From Echeneis naucrates (Eukaryota > Chordata > Actinopteri > Carangiformes > Echeneidae): a stretch of DNA of 64,000 nt. Under the pieces are notes generated by a model. It saw nothing but the letters and a program-made list of their open reading frames with translations. It had not been told where the DNA came from and made no database searches. The translations under genes and the position numbers were made by a program. Below are positions 30,196-42,994 of the stretch, piece by piece (position 1 is the stretch's first letter; the number at the start of each line of letters is the position of its first letter). The stretch covers positions 5,937,764-6,001,763 of the forward strand of contig NC_042524.1 in NCBI RefSeq assembly GCF_900963305.1, given 5' to 3'.

Positions 30196-31832
30196 GCCGA
30201 AAGCTCTGGACACATGTAAAACAAACCTGTTGTTCATCCAAGTGTGACCTCCAATGAGATAACTAATTCCTTTTAGCTAACACACTGTTTCCTTTAGTTT
30301 CTGAGGTATGTCATATTAGATTAACAGAATAGGAGTGCAGTCGAATTCAGCTGCTTTCACTCAGCTTTTGTTTTGTGTTTTGTAATTTCAGTTTCAATTC
30401 CGATTCTACATTTGTTTTAATGTTTTTTTTTTTTTCCAACACGAGCAGAAAGAATCACCACTGTAAAATTTATTTTCACTCAGATTTTGTTTTCATTCAT
30501 GTAATAAAAATATTTTTTTTTGTCAGCATTGTTTTAATGAGTCATTTGGTGGAACATGACAAACAAGATATGCACTTTTTTGTAAAAGTTATTCATCATT
30601 TAAAAAATAAATTAGCTGTAAAGACAGTAAAGATTAGAGAAAAACCTAATGCTGCTTGAGTCACTACAAATAATTACTGTAAAACATCAGGCCTTCTGCA
30701 TGGGTATTAACATTAGAAACTTAAAATATATTTTCTGTACTTTGTGTACTGCACTTAAAGTGTGCTACTGTTACTTTTACCAGAAAGATGTGACAGGCTA
30801 ATGGACACAATGGTGGAAAACTTACAGCAGCGTGTTGTTTTTCTTGCCAGACTGGTTTCAATTGAAATGTCTGCTAACAAAAAGAAACCCATTAAAGTGG
30901 TTTAGGATATATCATCCTGACAGGACTTGGCAGATGTGCGCTCACTGGGCATAGTGTAAATATCCATTCTTTGTCAATATAAAACAGTTTCTTAGCAACG
31001 TGAATCCGTGTATACACAGCGCACCGTTGTCTCTGGTGACGTCCATTTTACTGAAGACAGAAACTGTAGATTACTGTCTTCATATGAGGGCAGTCGATTA
31101 CAACACAGCAAACATCTCAACCCTATACATGAAATTCCCAGGAGTCTACTCCCCTGAATTCCTGAAAGCCTTATCATGAGCGTTTCACGAGAAGCACATT
31201 TTCAGCTTTGTGCAGGTGCAGGTGCAGAGTAAAGATGAGAAAGAAGACGTCACCAAGTGAGGAAACAAAGACACTTTATTTCTGACGTTTCACAGACAAT
31301 TGGGAGTCCAGCTGAGGTCATTATATTACAGGACAGATGCTTAAGAAACTCGCTATCGATTTCAAGTGGACATGAAGAAATAACCAAAGTTAGCTTTTTA
31401 AAACATTTGACAACTTTTGCAATAGTTGACAGTGATGAGACGTTTCAGTCTCAGTCTGCATTATGAAACAGCATGTGCTTCATCATCATTATACTTTTTA
31501 TTTGTAAAAAAGAGCAATGAACATTTTGCTATCTGAAAACTGACAAAAGCTGAAAGGTGAAACAATCAGTCATTAAAGCTTTTTGTTGTCATTCCAGGAA
31601 GGTTGATATGCTCAATGTTTCATGAGTTGTAAAAAAAAAAATCATTCATATTAAAAACTAGGATTATGGCTCAGTTTCTACTCAACTAAACACGCAGTGA
31701 AATGTAATTTACTTTTCCTGACATTCACTTCAGCTCTAGCAATAATTCAGCAGATAACGTAGCTCAGCCTCTGCTGCATCAGGGAATTCAATGAAAATCC
31801 CAGGACTCCTCTAGCTGTTTCAGTGGAAACAC
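30196..31832. other. Spacer between convergent claudins
   Basis: Contains 3' UTRs from both sides: a plus-strand AATAAA at 30503 and a reverse-complement one at 31275-31280. AT-rich elsewhere; no gene seen. Confidence 0.6.
30503..30508 (+). terminator. Poly(A) signal of the plus-strand claudin
   Basis: AATAAA about 310 bp after the stop codon at 30195. Confidence 0.5.
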
Positions 31833-32468
31833 TTACACATAGTCCACGTTTGAAGACACGGTTCTTGGAGGGGCGAACTTAGCAGGCATGTAGGGTCTCC
31901 TGTCTTTTGAGGGGCAGCTGCTGCAGAGCAGGCCTCCTCCGAGCAGCAGCAGCCCAGAAGAGCCCCAGCCGATATAAAGTGCTGCCCCGAGCTCCCTCCT
32001 CTGAGCCGCAGTCACCAGGGGGTTATAGAAGTCCCTGATCACTGTGTGAGCTGACCATGACACCGGGGTCATGATCAACAAGGCAGCGATGATAAAGACC
32101 ACGCCGGACACGATGCAGGCTTTGGCTTTGGCCCCCTCATCCTCCATGCAGTTGGTGCACTTTCCTCCAACCACAGCCATGAGGACCCCAAACACTCCAA
32201 CGACAACTGAGATGACCACCATGGCCCGGGCGGCCTGCAGGTCCTGCGGCAGGGCCAGCATGGAGTCGTAGACCTTGCACTGCATCTGGCCGGTGCTCTG
32301 AACGACGCAGGTCATCCACAGGCCCTCCCAGATCACCTGAGCAGTGACGATGTTCGCCCCGACGAAGGCAGTAACTCTCCACATGGGTAGAGCGCAGGTG
32401 ATGATGGTGCACAGCCAGCCGATGAAGGCCAACAGTATGCCCATCATCTGGAGGCCCTGAGAAGCCAT
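31833..32468 (-). CDS. Claudin (claudin-4-like), 211 aa, single exon
   Basis: W30, GLW 49-51 and C54/C64 present; PMWRVTAF and [13 protein letters not shown] closely follow human claudin-4, as does [11 protein letters not shown] in TM4. Second loop is [19 protein letters not shown]. The tail [15 protein letters not shown] ends with the PDZ-binding -YV. The likely poly(A) signal (reverse-complement AATAAA, 31275-31280) lies about 550 bp past the stop. Only a weak TATAAT-like box is seen about 60 bp upstream of the ATG. Confidence 0.96.
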   Translation of the reverse strand: MASQGLQMMGILLAFIGWLCTIITCALPMWRVTAFVGANIVTAQVIWEGLWMTCVVQSTGQMQCKVYDSMLALPQDLQAARAMVVISVVVGVFGVLMAVVGGKCTNCMEDEGAKAKACIVSGVVFIIAALLIMTPVSWSAHTVIRDFYNPLVTAAQRRELGAALYIGWGSSGLLLLGGGLLCSSCPSKDRRPYMPAKFAPPRTVSSNVDYV

Positions 32469-33825
32469 ATTAATTCCCCTGCAGCTAAAAGGTAACCTCT
32501 ACACGGAAAACTAGAGGAAAGGAGATGATTATATTCTGACTGCAGGCTTTCTGGGTTGTGGGGTCTCATAAACGCTCTGCTCTGAAACTCTGAGGTCCCG
32601 CTGTGAGAAGATCCTGGTGAGGTTTCGTGGTTCAAACTTTCTGGGTGGAGTTTTTGTCCTCCTGTACAAAAGGGGGAAGGTTGAGACCTGATATCCACAA
32701 CCCTTGTTTTCTCTCTCTTCATTGTTCCCATTCATCCCAGCTTTGTTACCTTGAGCAAGCCTCTGAGACTGACAACAATGGCTCCAAGATCCCACCTGCG
32801 CTCGCACACACACAGACCCACTAGCATGTGTTAAGCGTCAAGAAAACAAAAGTTTGGGTCAGTGTGTTCAGCCTATGCTGATGAGGAAGTGAATTTTCAG
32901 GAATAAAACCAGCGTGAAAAAATTCCTCAATCCAAAATTCTCTAAAAATTGGCTCTCGAATATCTTTTCTTTTTTTAAATCTGCATTTGGATGTAAAGCC
33001 ATCAGCTTGGATCCATTTTGTGTTCATTTAGAGGGACTGAAAAATATGGACCAAAAATTTGTTCAAATGATATTAGTCAACGTAGATGTTCTTTAAAGTT
33101 TAGTAAACATAAAGTTTGAATTTCACTCAAAAGGAGAGCCAATATTCTCTGCCATTTCAATATTTCCTTCTCGCTTCACGAATCACAAATGTGTCCTGCG
33201 AGTCCATCTAAAGTATAAATAGCTCTGCTTGGAAGCTCACAGTTTGAACAAGGAGTAGCAAACACAGCTCTTTGTTTCTGCCACACCTAAACCTGATTGA
33301 CAAGAAAGGCAGACAAAAGATGTTCCCTCCAGTGCTGCAGGGGAAAGAACCTTTGTTCTTTCAGTTGTTTGGCAGTGACACAACTGAATGGACAGGAAGT
33401 AGATTACAGTAAACACAGAGAAATTTAAAGTCTTCCAGTAAAATGCTGATCTGTCCCGCGTGGAACGAATAAAAAGCACAGGTGATCTCAGTTAAGTAAA
33501 CAAATATTTATTTACATTATAACCAGCCCAACATGAATTTCTCACACGTTTCAAAACCGCATAAAAATGGAATAAAGAGAGGATTGCCAAAATAATTCAG
33601 AGAATATGTAACGTGTAATAATAAGAAAACACATTGAAATTACTATCGTTCATATTAACAGCCGTACACGTACAAGTGAACTGAATTTCCAATCTGGGTG
33701 TGGTTCCTGGTTGATACTTCCTAATGCTTTCGTATGGAGTTGCTTTCTGATCAGCTGACATCCCATCTCAGTAGCAACAATGCATTTGTCCCAGTAAACG
33801 GCGCTTTGTGGAACCACATTCTAAT
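32469..33825. other. Intergenic spacer between claudins 7 and 8
   Basis: Carries the promoter side of the claudin-4-like gene, an isolated TATAAATA on the plus strand (33214-33221) with no gene after it, and at the right the 3' UTR of the next claudin (reverse-complement AATAAA at 33507-33512). No exon was supported. Confidence 0.5.
33214..33221 (+). promoter_or_regulatory. Orphan TATA-box-like sequence
   Basis: TATAAATA followed by G, a strong TATA match, but the plus-strand DNA that follows holds no recognisable reading frame. Could be chance or the promoter of a non-coding transcript. Confidence 0.25.
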
Positions 33826-34470
33826 TCAGACGTAGTCTTTCCCGGACACTGGTGCTGAGGCCTCGGACCTGGCAGCGTTGTACTTTGCGGTGTAGGAACT
33901 GTCGTTCTTTTTGGGGCAGTTGCTGCAGAGCATCCCTCCTCCGATCAGCATCAGAGCGGCCGCCCCCCACCCGATGTAAAGCGCAGCGCCCAGTTCTCTC
34001 TTCTGAGCGCTGACCAACAGCGGGTTGTAGAAGTCTCGGATGATGGTGTGGGCCGTCCAGCAGACAGGGATGAGGCAGAGGATCCCAGCTACAATGAACA
34101 TGATCCCAGATGTGATGCCCACCTTGGCCTTAGATGATGGCTCATCCACACAGTTGGTGCATTTCCCTCCAGCAACAGCAAGCAGGATAGCCAAGATGCC
34201 CACCACGATGGAGACAATGGTCAGCGCCCGGGCCGCTTGGAGGTCGGAGGACAGGGCCAGCATGGAGTCGTAGACCTTACATTGCATCTGGCCTGTGCTC
34301 TGGACCACGCAGCTCATCCAGATACCTTCCCACGATACCTGCGACGTGACAATGTTGCTGCCAATGAAAGCGGTGACCTTCCACATGGGAATGGCACACA
34401 CAATGATAGCACCAATCCAGCCCAGGATCCCCAGGGCTGTGCCCAGCATCTGAAACCCAGCAGACACCAT
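33826..34470 (-). CDS. Claudin (3/4-like), 214 aa, single exon
   Basis: The open frame runs upstream to 34722, but MVSAGFQMLG at 34470 aligns with claudin N-termini, so that ATG is chosen; the 84 codons before it are read as leader. W30, G49-I50-W51 (Leu to Ile), and C54/C64 are present. The loop-1 phrase TSQVSWEGIWMSC is distinct from the other copies and shares GIW with the 313-aa claudin. Second loop is [18 protein letters not shown]; the tail SEASAPVSGKDYV ends in -YV for PDZ binding. A reverse-complement AATAAA at 33507-33512 is about 315 bp past the stop. Confidence 0.95.
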   Translation of the reverse strand: MVSAGFQMLGTALGILGWIGAIIVCAIPMWKVTAFIGSNIVTSQVSWEGIWMSCVVQSTGQMQCKVYDSMLALSSDLQAARALTIVSIVVGILAILLAVAGGKCTNCVDEPSSKAKVGITSGIMFIVAGILCLIPVCWTAHTIIRDFYNPLLVSAQKRELGAALYIGWGAAALMLIGGGMLCSNCPKKNDSSYTAKYNAARSEASAPVSGKDYV

Positions 34471-35258
34471 GATGGACGGCGGATTTCTTCCTGAAAATTC
34501 TTTTTTTGCAGTCGTGACCTGAAAGCTGTTTGTGCCTGCTGTTGTCCGTCCGGTCTTGCAGTTTGATTGTCTCTCTCTCTCTCTGATTCCTTTTGTCAGG
34601 TGAGTTTCCTGGATAGGAGAGGACTCAGAGGAGAACAGGTACATATGAAAGAAGAGGAGGAGCCATGGAAAGTATCTCACCGTCATCAGTCCTTCCTCTT
34701 CATGTCCAACCCCAAACTCCACATACCTTTTGTTTACCTTCCCCCAACCATCCTGCTTGGCTTAGTTTAACAAAACAATACATGTGTGACTACTTTACAT
34801 TCAGCACTACTTACAGAAGACAGAAGACCCGCAATTTCAAAACAATATGACTATCTTCTTAAAGAAAAAGTGGATGAATCTTATCTACGATTTCTGATGT
34901 TTGTTTGTTTTTGTTTTTTTTTTTATTTCCCCTCCTCCTTCAGTTTCAGTTAAAGGGTGGAGCAACATCCTGATTGACCATACAGTTTGTGTGTGTGCTC
35001 TGTGATGTTGTTGTGTCATCATCAGAATGCCGTGACGCTGGAGTCAAAATAGATGCCAGTACTGCTCAAACAAAACAAGATCTCTCAGAAATTATTTTTA
35101 CTTTTATTATTCAGCATTTAGCAAACGTGACTGATATTTTTATTGTAATGCATCTGGAACTTAGTCAACCTAACTCTGTGCTCTTTGTTTTCAAATCGAG
35201 GCAAGATCAGCTTCCATGAAGTGCAAACTGTAATCACAATTCAGTGACTGAGCAGGCT

Positions 35259-35286
35259 TATATATATATATATATATATATATATA
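35259..35286. repeat. (TA)n microsatellite
   Basis: About 14 units, uninterrupted. Confidence 0.95.
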
Positions 35287-38200
35287 ATCATATTTTAAAA
35301 ATTTACAAGATCTATAGATCAACTCTAAATGAACTTGAATCTTGTTCCTATGTTCCAAAGATGAGCGACCCATCTTCCACTGCTCTGTCTCCCACCTCAC
35401 GTTTGGTTTGGTCGACACTTTGCTACTGACAAATGTGTCGAAAGCGATATTTAACAGTTTTTAGAAACTCACTGGGATACCTACTCCTGCTTTTCCTGTG
35501 CAGAGCTAAAAATAAGCAGATCTTCATTAAAGATACATGTGCTCATCGGCATGTTCTTGTCTTCTGCAGAGGTCAGAGCTGTTTTGTACTCGTGTGCACA
35601 CACACAATGAAAAACCTCATTCACACACTGAGTCACCTGCTTTAATAGGGAGACACACAACGTGTGAGCCATGTGACAGTATAACTGGCATGATGCCACT
35701 GACGACTGACAATCCCTGACGCAGTGCGTGTGTAGCAAGACTCCTTTGATTACATATTGTGAATAAATTAGAGTGTAAAAATGAAAAACCAAGCGATCGT
35801 GTGAAATGGACGCTGAGGTCACTTTGAGTGGAGCTCTGTTGTGTTCATTGTGTGCGTCCTGTGAATCAGACTGAAGGATGATTGTACGTGTGAACAAATA
35901 AAGGGGTTTTTGTTCACAGGAAAGACCTTGTACTCAACATTTATGAGAAATCCGTGTGGGTGGAGCGGAGAAAGGCAACACACGGGGGTCAGCGCAAGTG
36001 CAACTTATATGATATACAACTGATTTGACAGGTCTGGATTTTGTAACTTGTAAATGTTGGATCCCTGGCATTAAAGATATTGCGCTCCTCTCTCAGCTGT
36101 TCTCTGCTCTGCCCAATGGGAGGCAGCAGATTCCCTTCTTTGTGTGTCTTAATCTGCCCTTCGTATGCCTGGAGGTGTCACTGTGAAGATCAAATATGAA
36201 GACGAGACTGACCGATGAACCACGTTCAGAATTTAAAAGTACGATTATATATTGTCAGCATTGTCTTGTGCAGTTATGAACACATCAGTATGAACTTGCA
36301 GCAATGCAGAAGTTCAACACAAAACTTTCTATACACAGAGAGAAAGAGGAATGTCTGGGCTGTTGTGAAAGTTCAGCATCAAAGAGCTTTTAACGGCAGC
36401 TTTTAATGTGTCCATAAATCTCTAAGCTGCCACTAAATCCAAGGCTGCTCAGCTCTTTCAGAAGACTCATTACTTATTAAATGAGAGTCCTATTATAAAG
36501 AGTTATCAAACACTGACCGGTGACCTCACAAAGCCTGCCAGTGGAAATCCCTGTTTCTTTTCAAACAGGCAGTTTTGAAGTGAAAGGCTGAGATGTGTGA
36601 AAAATACTGAGGTAAGAGTTCAAACCTGGTGCTTTAAAGCTGCTTCAATATAAAACTACATTGTATAGTTTTCCATAATTCAAATATGGGGTGTGACCAG
36701 TTTATGAGTGAAACTGTTTCTCCTAAATTATACTGCCACTGCTCCGGTTGAAGAGGAGGTGTTGCAGTTTCTATGGCTATTTTGCAAATGTTTCATGCAC
36801 ATTAACCGCCACCATTGTTTAATCTTTAAACATTGTCCTGGGAACATTTGAATAAATAAAGTAAAAAAAAAAAATCTGATCAAATTGTTATTGTTAAGTA
36901 ATGATTTATTTCATTTTAAAACTGTGGGAATTCAAGTGTTGGGAGTTTCACAATCAGTAAAGTAGCCCAGTAACTCATCCGTTCAAAGAAAAGCAACAAA
37001 ATTTAATGTAAAAATGTAAAGTTCTCCTGTGGTAGTGACATTTATGGCTGGATCATCATCATCATCAACAAATAAATTTGAAGGTTGTATATTATGCCAT
37101 AATATTAAGTGCAATTCATAAGTTTTAACTGTAACACTGAAGAAAAACATTAAACATCAGGGCTAAACTCCTGGCAACATGTCCGCATATTAAGCCTGCA
37201 TGAATGGACTTTATACACAGATAATTATAATAAACACAGTATCAGTTTGTGTCTGTATTTAGGTCAGTATGAGCATAGCGTTGGCATTATGGAGTCATGG
37301 TATCAATCCGAATTCCCCTTGGCAGCCACACAAACAGATAAAGCTGTTATTTACACTGCTTGCCCTCCATTATCTCGTCCCCACACACCTAGCTGGATTT
37401 GATGGCTGCCGCAGAAAGAGGAAAAGACGGACATCTCAAATTGAGCAACGCGTGAGAGCACCACAAGGAAACAGATAATTTAGCTGTTTCCTGAAACTCC
37501 CTTATCACAGACAGAGAGGAGCAGTGAAACTCATCTAACTGCATGTCTATGAAAACACATTTGTGGAGTTAATACTGTTTCATGATTAAAGTACTAATAA
37601 ATGATGATCTCACATATCACATGACCTAAAGGGGTCTTTCTCAGCTGTCTTCTATAGCTTCCTGAGATTGTGCTTTATAAAAACCACGTCTGTGTTTGGA
37701 GAACATATAGTATTCAGGCTTTCAAGCTGCACCTGGAAGGAAAAATATCTATTGTTTAGTAATTTAAACAAAGATACGACTTGAGTTGTTGTAAGATAGT
37801 TTGTTTCCTTCCTAAATACAAGATAATCTCAATGAATTGGCTTGAATCAGGCTTTATCTTATCGCGGTTACTGGGTTAGCAATTCTCTAGCAGACATGTT
37901 GGACTATATTGTTGAAGTGTGATAAATTGCACACGAATACAAGATAAAAGTGTTTTGGGATCGCAATAATGCCGATAAGTACTGGAATGGGTAAGTTATG
38001 GGTTAAATTTGTCAGATTTAGCGGTGACATAAATGTGCAGTACATGAACCCACAAAGAGGCAAGTAGATGTAATTAAAAAGTGAATTAGAACATACAGTA
38101 TGGTGACATGATCTCACTTCTGGTTTTTCAAGGTGTAAGAGGAACCAGGATGGTTCATGTGGGGCCGAATTTACCAACACTGTGTCTGAACTCCATCTGC

Positions 38201-38439
38201 TCTGCCAGAACATGGCAGTTTTTTCAATTCTGACCAGCAATTCTGCTGTTTGATGGTTTTACATTGATCAGAATCTCAAAGAACTAACCTCCTGGTAAAC
38301 TGTTTCAAAAGTCATATTCACAATTGTTCGATAAGTTCATCCACAAAAAGGTTTTCTGTATGTCTGAGGCCAGATTGTTTCTCTGTGCCGTCAAGATCTA
38401 TTTTTAAACACAGTTATAAAACACTCTATTGCACTGGGG

Positions 38440-38442
<3 letters not shown>

Positions 38443-38486
<44 letters not shown>
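38443..38486. repeat. (GT)n microsatellite
   Basis: About 22 uninterrupted GT units about 1.1 kb upstream of claudin 9. Confidence 0.95.
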
Positions 38487-38487
<1 letters not shown>

Positions 38488-39588
38488 AGTGTGCCCATAG
38501 CACACGATAATAATATTTCTTGCTCCAGTTTCAGTGATGTTAAGTAAAGGTCTGAGAGCCATTGCGACCTAACACATCTTCATCTTTCAGTTTTTGTACT
38601 TATAATGCTGCAGCTTGCTGTAGTACTCATACACAATACTACATATTTACATATAGCAGCATAAAAATAAAACTGTTTTACAAGTTCTAGTTTTTCATTA
38701 ACTCTTTATATGAGTAGCCATACGCTGTGTCACCCAGTGGAGATCGCTCATGTTCCCACTATAAAAATTTCAACAATATGTTGACGAAGGGATGATAAAA
38801 ACGTGACACATCACAACAAAACCAAAAACTGATTTCAAAAATAGAAAGATCCTGCAAGATTTTTTTCCCCATCGCTCTCTCTCCCGCTCTCTGAATGCAC
38901 TCCCTCTGTCTAGACACATACACATGAAGACTTTCGTCCATCGGACACATACAAATCCATTAGAACGTATGTTTGCATATCTGCTACAGTCTCAGGTGGT
39001 TGCCCATCAACCACATTACAAGCTCTGCCCTAGATACTCATTACCTATTGACAGCAATAAAGCAGACACACCCAAAGCTGCCATGGGCAAAAGGGTAAAC
39101 CATAAAAATACTCTGCATTTAAAAAAGCACACAATTCAGCACCAACACACCCAGGTGGTAAAAGAGGCCAGTGCCCAGGACTCACCTGATTGGCCTGGTC
39201 CAGGGAGTGATGTCATGTCTTAGGAGGGCCTGACGATTTAGTCATAAAATGACAAGGGTCGTTCCCTTAAGACTAGAGGATACTGGAAAACAACATCCAA
39301 CAGGCACGTAGACTGTGGAGGAAGCAGCACACTCTGACAATAGGCACTTGTCTGGATCCAGGAGCAGGTGCTTAAGCTGAGGAGGAGGAGGCTCACCTGG
39401 TGGGAGGAAGGGTTGGGAAACAGGAGCTTTAATCAAGAAGGCCTTCAGATATTTTTCGAAAACTAAAAAAGGAAAAAAGGCAACGAGGAAAACTGTGAGC
39501 ACGAGAAGTTTCAACAAAGAGGGGTTAGGAGGAGAGAAAGGACAAATAAAGGAGTGATTCACAGAGGGGACATCTGTCTCGGTGCACA

Positions 39589-40260
39589 ATGGTGTCTTTT
39601 GGACTTGAAGTGGTCGGTGTCACGCTGTCTACGCTTGGCTGGGCGCTGAGTATAGTCAGCTGTGCTCTGCCAATGTGGCGGGTGTCTGCCTTCATTGGTG
39701 CCAACATCGTCACAGCTCAGGTGTACTGGGAGGGCCTGTGGATGAGCTGCGTCTTCCAGAGCACGGGGCAGATGCAGTGTAAGGTCTATGACTCCATGCT
39801 GGCGTTACCTCCAGACCTGCAGGCCGCCAGGGCCCTCACTGTGGTCTCAGTTATCGTGGGTATCGTGGCTCTCCTCATCTCCATGGTGGGAGCCAAGTGC
39901 ACCAACTGTATCGAGGATGAGGGTGCTAAAGCCAAGGTGGTAGCCGCCTCCGGGGGGACATTCATCTTGGCATCTCTGGCTCTGCTGGTGCCTGTTTCCT
40001 GGTCAGCACACACCATTGTGGTTGAATTCTACAGTCCACTGATCCTATCTGGACAGAAGATGGAGATCGGAGCGGCGCTGTATCTGGGCTGGGCGGCTGC
40101 AGCCCTGCTGCTGATCGGAGGGTCCATTCTCTGCTGCAGTTGTCCTCCACAGGAAGAGAAACCGTTGAGGTACAACGTTGCCCCTCAGAGTCGTGTAGCG
40201 TACTCTGCTGCACCGAGGTCAGTGGCTCAAAGCTCCTACACCAGGAGGGACTATGTGTGA
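39589..40260 (+). CDS. Claudin (claudin-3/6-like), 223 aa, single exon
   Basis: [18 protein letters not shown] aligns with the MSMGLEITGTALAVLGW start of claudin-3. W30, GLW 49-51 and C54/C64 present, with [14 protein letters not shown]. The second loop is [19 protein letters not shown], with EFYSP in place of the RDFYNP of almost all other copies. TM4 is followed by [11 protein letters not shown]. The 40-residue tail contains YSAAPRS and ends SSYTRRDYV, a PDZ-binding -YV. It lies 2.7 kb before the claudin-3-like gene on the same strand, and shares [11 protein letters not shown] with it after TM2, so the two look like a tandem pair. Confidence 0.95.
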   Translation: MVSFGLEVVGVTLSTLGWALSIVSCALPMWRVSAFIGANIVTAQVYWEGLWMSCVFQSTGQMQCKVYDSMLALPPDLQAARALTVVSVIVGIVALLISMVGAKCTNCIEDEGAKAKVVAASGGTFILASLALLVPVSWSAHTIVVEFYSPLILSGQKMEIGAALYLGWAAAALLLIGGSILCCSCPPQEEKPLRYNVAPQSRVAYSAAPRSVAQSSYTRRDYV

Positions 40261-41540
40261 GGGAGGACAGGACCAAGGACGGCTTTTCTTATTATTGTTC
40301 TTATATTTTCACTTGTATCCTGTTTATTTTTACATTTTGAAGGAAAAACAGATAAAAATGTCTCCAACTTATTTGTTTAGCTGGAACCAACTGCTCACTG
40401 GGGAGGAGCGACTGGATCCAAGTCAGACGTTTTTTCATATTTAAGATCAGAAATATGTGCAGATATTTTTCTGATGAATGGGTTTGGAAGTCCTCTGCAG
40501 TCGTTTGATAATACTGTTTACACATGGCCATTAGTCCCAGGCAAGCAGAGGGAATTAATCATGAAATTTAGAAAGGCAAACGATTTTCGAGAAAAAGATT
40601 ATTGTCCAAGATTGTTGAGGAAACTTTGTCCTTTCCAGTAAAATGGATATTTTATATATTTATTGTGCTCTTAACATTTGGATCCACAGTAAATGTGCCT
40701 CATTGTATTGATCTGTGTGTAAATATTCTCAACTACTGTAAAGCAAACAGAGAATCTCTTGGAACATTAATAAGATCTAAAATGGCCATTTGTTGTTTTT
40801 TCTTTGGGAATATTGTTCTTATCCCGAATCCCAGATATATAACATTACACAGTTTCCAGCACAAGGTCAAAATGGCAGAGTAAATTGCCCAGAGACTGAG
40901 GGACGTTAAAATCATAAAGTCATAAATGAGTGATTTTATTTGTTTCATCATATGTGTCACATTTTTCAGTGGCTTGTGTTGCTGTGTTCAGACAATTTCT
41001 ACAAAGGTTGAAACTTTTACATTGCATGTCTTTTGTTGTAACAACAGTGTATGTGTTGGACTTTTATTAAAATATGGTGACATCATGAGTGAAAATCTGA
41101 AATTAATGAAACCACTTACATAGTGAAAGCCGTAATAGAGCTTTTACTATGAGGCACAAAGAGCGCCTGACCTTTATGAGATGATCTTTGAAGGTAGAAG
41201 ATAAATAGTGCTAAGGCGTGTTTCCCCATGCTGCATTAATGAAAGTGGAAATTCAAATAAACACAGTCATCATGACAGTGCACACCTAATAATTCAGACA
41301 ATGTGAGCACATAGTTGGATGACTGAACTGTACTGAATTTTATCTGTATTTTGTACTTCACACTAACGTGACGATGAACAGAAATCAAACGTGATGAAAG
41401 TGAATTCTCTTCTGCGTGGTGTCTCTGAAGCACACATCGTTTTTTTCCTGTTTTGAATAGTCAAATGTTACACTGTGTTGAGCTCACATGACCTACTTCT
41501 ACTATTCTGAAAGAGTACAATAGTTAAAATAAAAAGACAT

Positions 41541-41545
<5 letters not shown>

Positions 41546-41574
<29 letters not shown>
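41546..41574. repeat. (AT)n microsatellite
   Basis: About 14 AT units. Confidence 0.95.
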
Positions 41575-41577
<3 letters not shown>

Positions 41578-42903
41578 TTAACTTTCTGGTGCGAATCAAA
41601 TCTCATCTTATCCAACAATAATCTTTGTGCCATTTGTTCTTTTCATATTGAATTGAGAATCCAAAATCTTCCAATGAAAATGAATTAAATTAATCATTAT
41701 TCGTTTATGACTCTGATCTGGTTGTTTTTTTTCTTTACTTTGGATTTTATGCTCAGATCAAAAATAGGGAGTTTAAAAAAAAAAAAAAAAAAAAAAGGCC
41801 AGAGGCAGAACTTGATTTTCATATTTAATTAGATGGATTTGTGTGGCCCGGACGTGATTGTCTTCTTTGTGTGTTCCGCTTGGTAAACTCAATGGCACCA
41901 TGATTGTAAGTCAGTGAGTCAACACCACAGGTGCATCGAAATTCCAGCTTATACCTGAAATATAGTTGGCAGTGTTAACTATAAAGTATAGCTAAACTCG
42001 TTTGTCCCCTGAAGGTCAAATTGAACATATCATTTTGGCTTTTAAAAATAATTACTTGAAATTATTTATTATTTTATGAAAGAGCCAAATCCAAAATTTG
42101 TGAAGATAAGAAATCATTACATTTCTGGCTTCTTTAACTGATCTTTTCCTCAAATAGGTCTTTGACACTAAAACTAGCAAAGGTTTCTTTATTCATTCAT
42201 CTTTCGTCTACAAAATATTCAACCAAGAAGTGTTCGCTCAGAGCAGAGTTAAACGGATACTTAGAGGATCAGTCTGTCTGTATGCTAAAGGTGTCTGAGA
42301 ACTGACCTATTATGTTTTCTCTCTGCTCATATTTACTCTGGGTGCAGTCATTCCGGTTTCCAGCTGAGCTTAAGGATTGTTATCGAATCCTAACTGTTTA
42401 AAAAAAAACAAACAAAAAAAAAAAAACCCCAGAGCTGGAACTGGGATGTAATGAAAGATCAATAGTATGACGGTGTGTGCATGTGTGTGCGTGTGTGTCC
42501 GTCTGCTTACTCATAGCAAAGCTTACTAACTAGCCCAAGGCTGAAGCTTCCTCTCTTACCGACATTGTGTTGCTGCAAACAGACACTCGTGTTGTACTGA
42601 TACTGCACTGACTGACCTGATCACGCTCCGATTATGATCATCTTTGTTTTACACCGTGTCAGACACAACACTGTTTCTTAGTGGTGAAGAGCATTTTTTG
42701 AAGGTGCTGACTTTCTTTGGTTGTCAAGGCACAGGCATCCTCCCAACCCCCACCTACCAACCAACCACACACACACCCTGCCTCCATCCCTCTCCACCAA
42801 TACTGTCTCCAGCTCTCCTCCCCTACTGTATCTGCACAAGTCTGTGTGCAGGTGGCTTCCTGTTGACATCATCACCATGGGACTCCTCCTTGTCTCCCTC
42901 AGG

Positions 42904-42910
42904 TATAAAG
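42904..42910 (+). promoter_or_regulatory. TATA box for the claudin-3-like gene
   Basis: TATAAAG 91 bp upstream of the ATG at 42995; start site expected near 42930-42940. Confidence 0.6.
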
Positions 42911-42994
42911 GATCTCCTGTTTCTGTAGCAGCATCTTTGCATCACACTCTCTATCAGGTTTTCAAGAGCAGGAGACTCTTCACTGGGCGCTGGG

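Larger units (their letters stand above)
34471..39588. other. 5.1-kb spacer between claudins 8 and 9
   Basis: The longest gap inside the array and the site where transcription switches to all-plus. It holds the promoters of both flanking, divergently transcribed claudins, an (AT)n tract and a (TG)n tract. An AATAAA-like box (39541-39550) stands where a TATA would be for claudin 9, but is weak. Several small open frames occur on both strands; none resembles a known protein. Confidence 0.5.
40261..42994. other. Intergenic spacer between claudins 9 and 10
   Basis: AT-rich, with the 3' UTR of claudin 9 at the left and the claudin 10 promoter at the right. Includes an (AT)n tract and a poly-A run near 41776-41798. 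No exon was seen. Confidence 0.6.

Noticed and set aside
34471-34722. 84-codon N-terminal extension of the claudin at 33826-34470
   Set aside because: Although in frame and open, it has no claudin counterpart; the ATG at 34470 aligns exactly with claudin starts, so the extension is read as leader.
35481-35897. 138-codon minus-strand frame in the claudin 8/9 spacer
   Set aside because: No recognisable domain, Cys/His/Thr-rich content, and no splice or promoter context.
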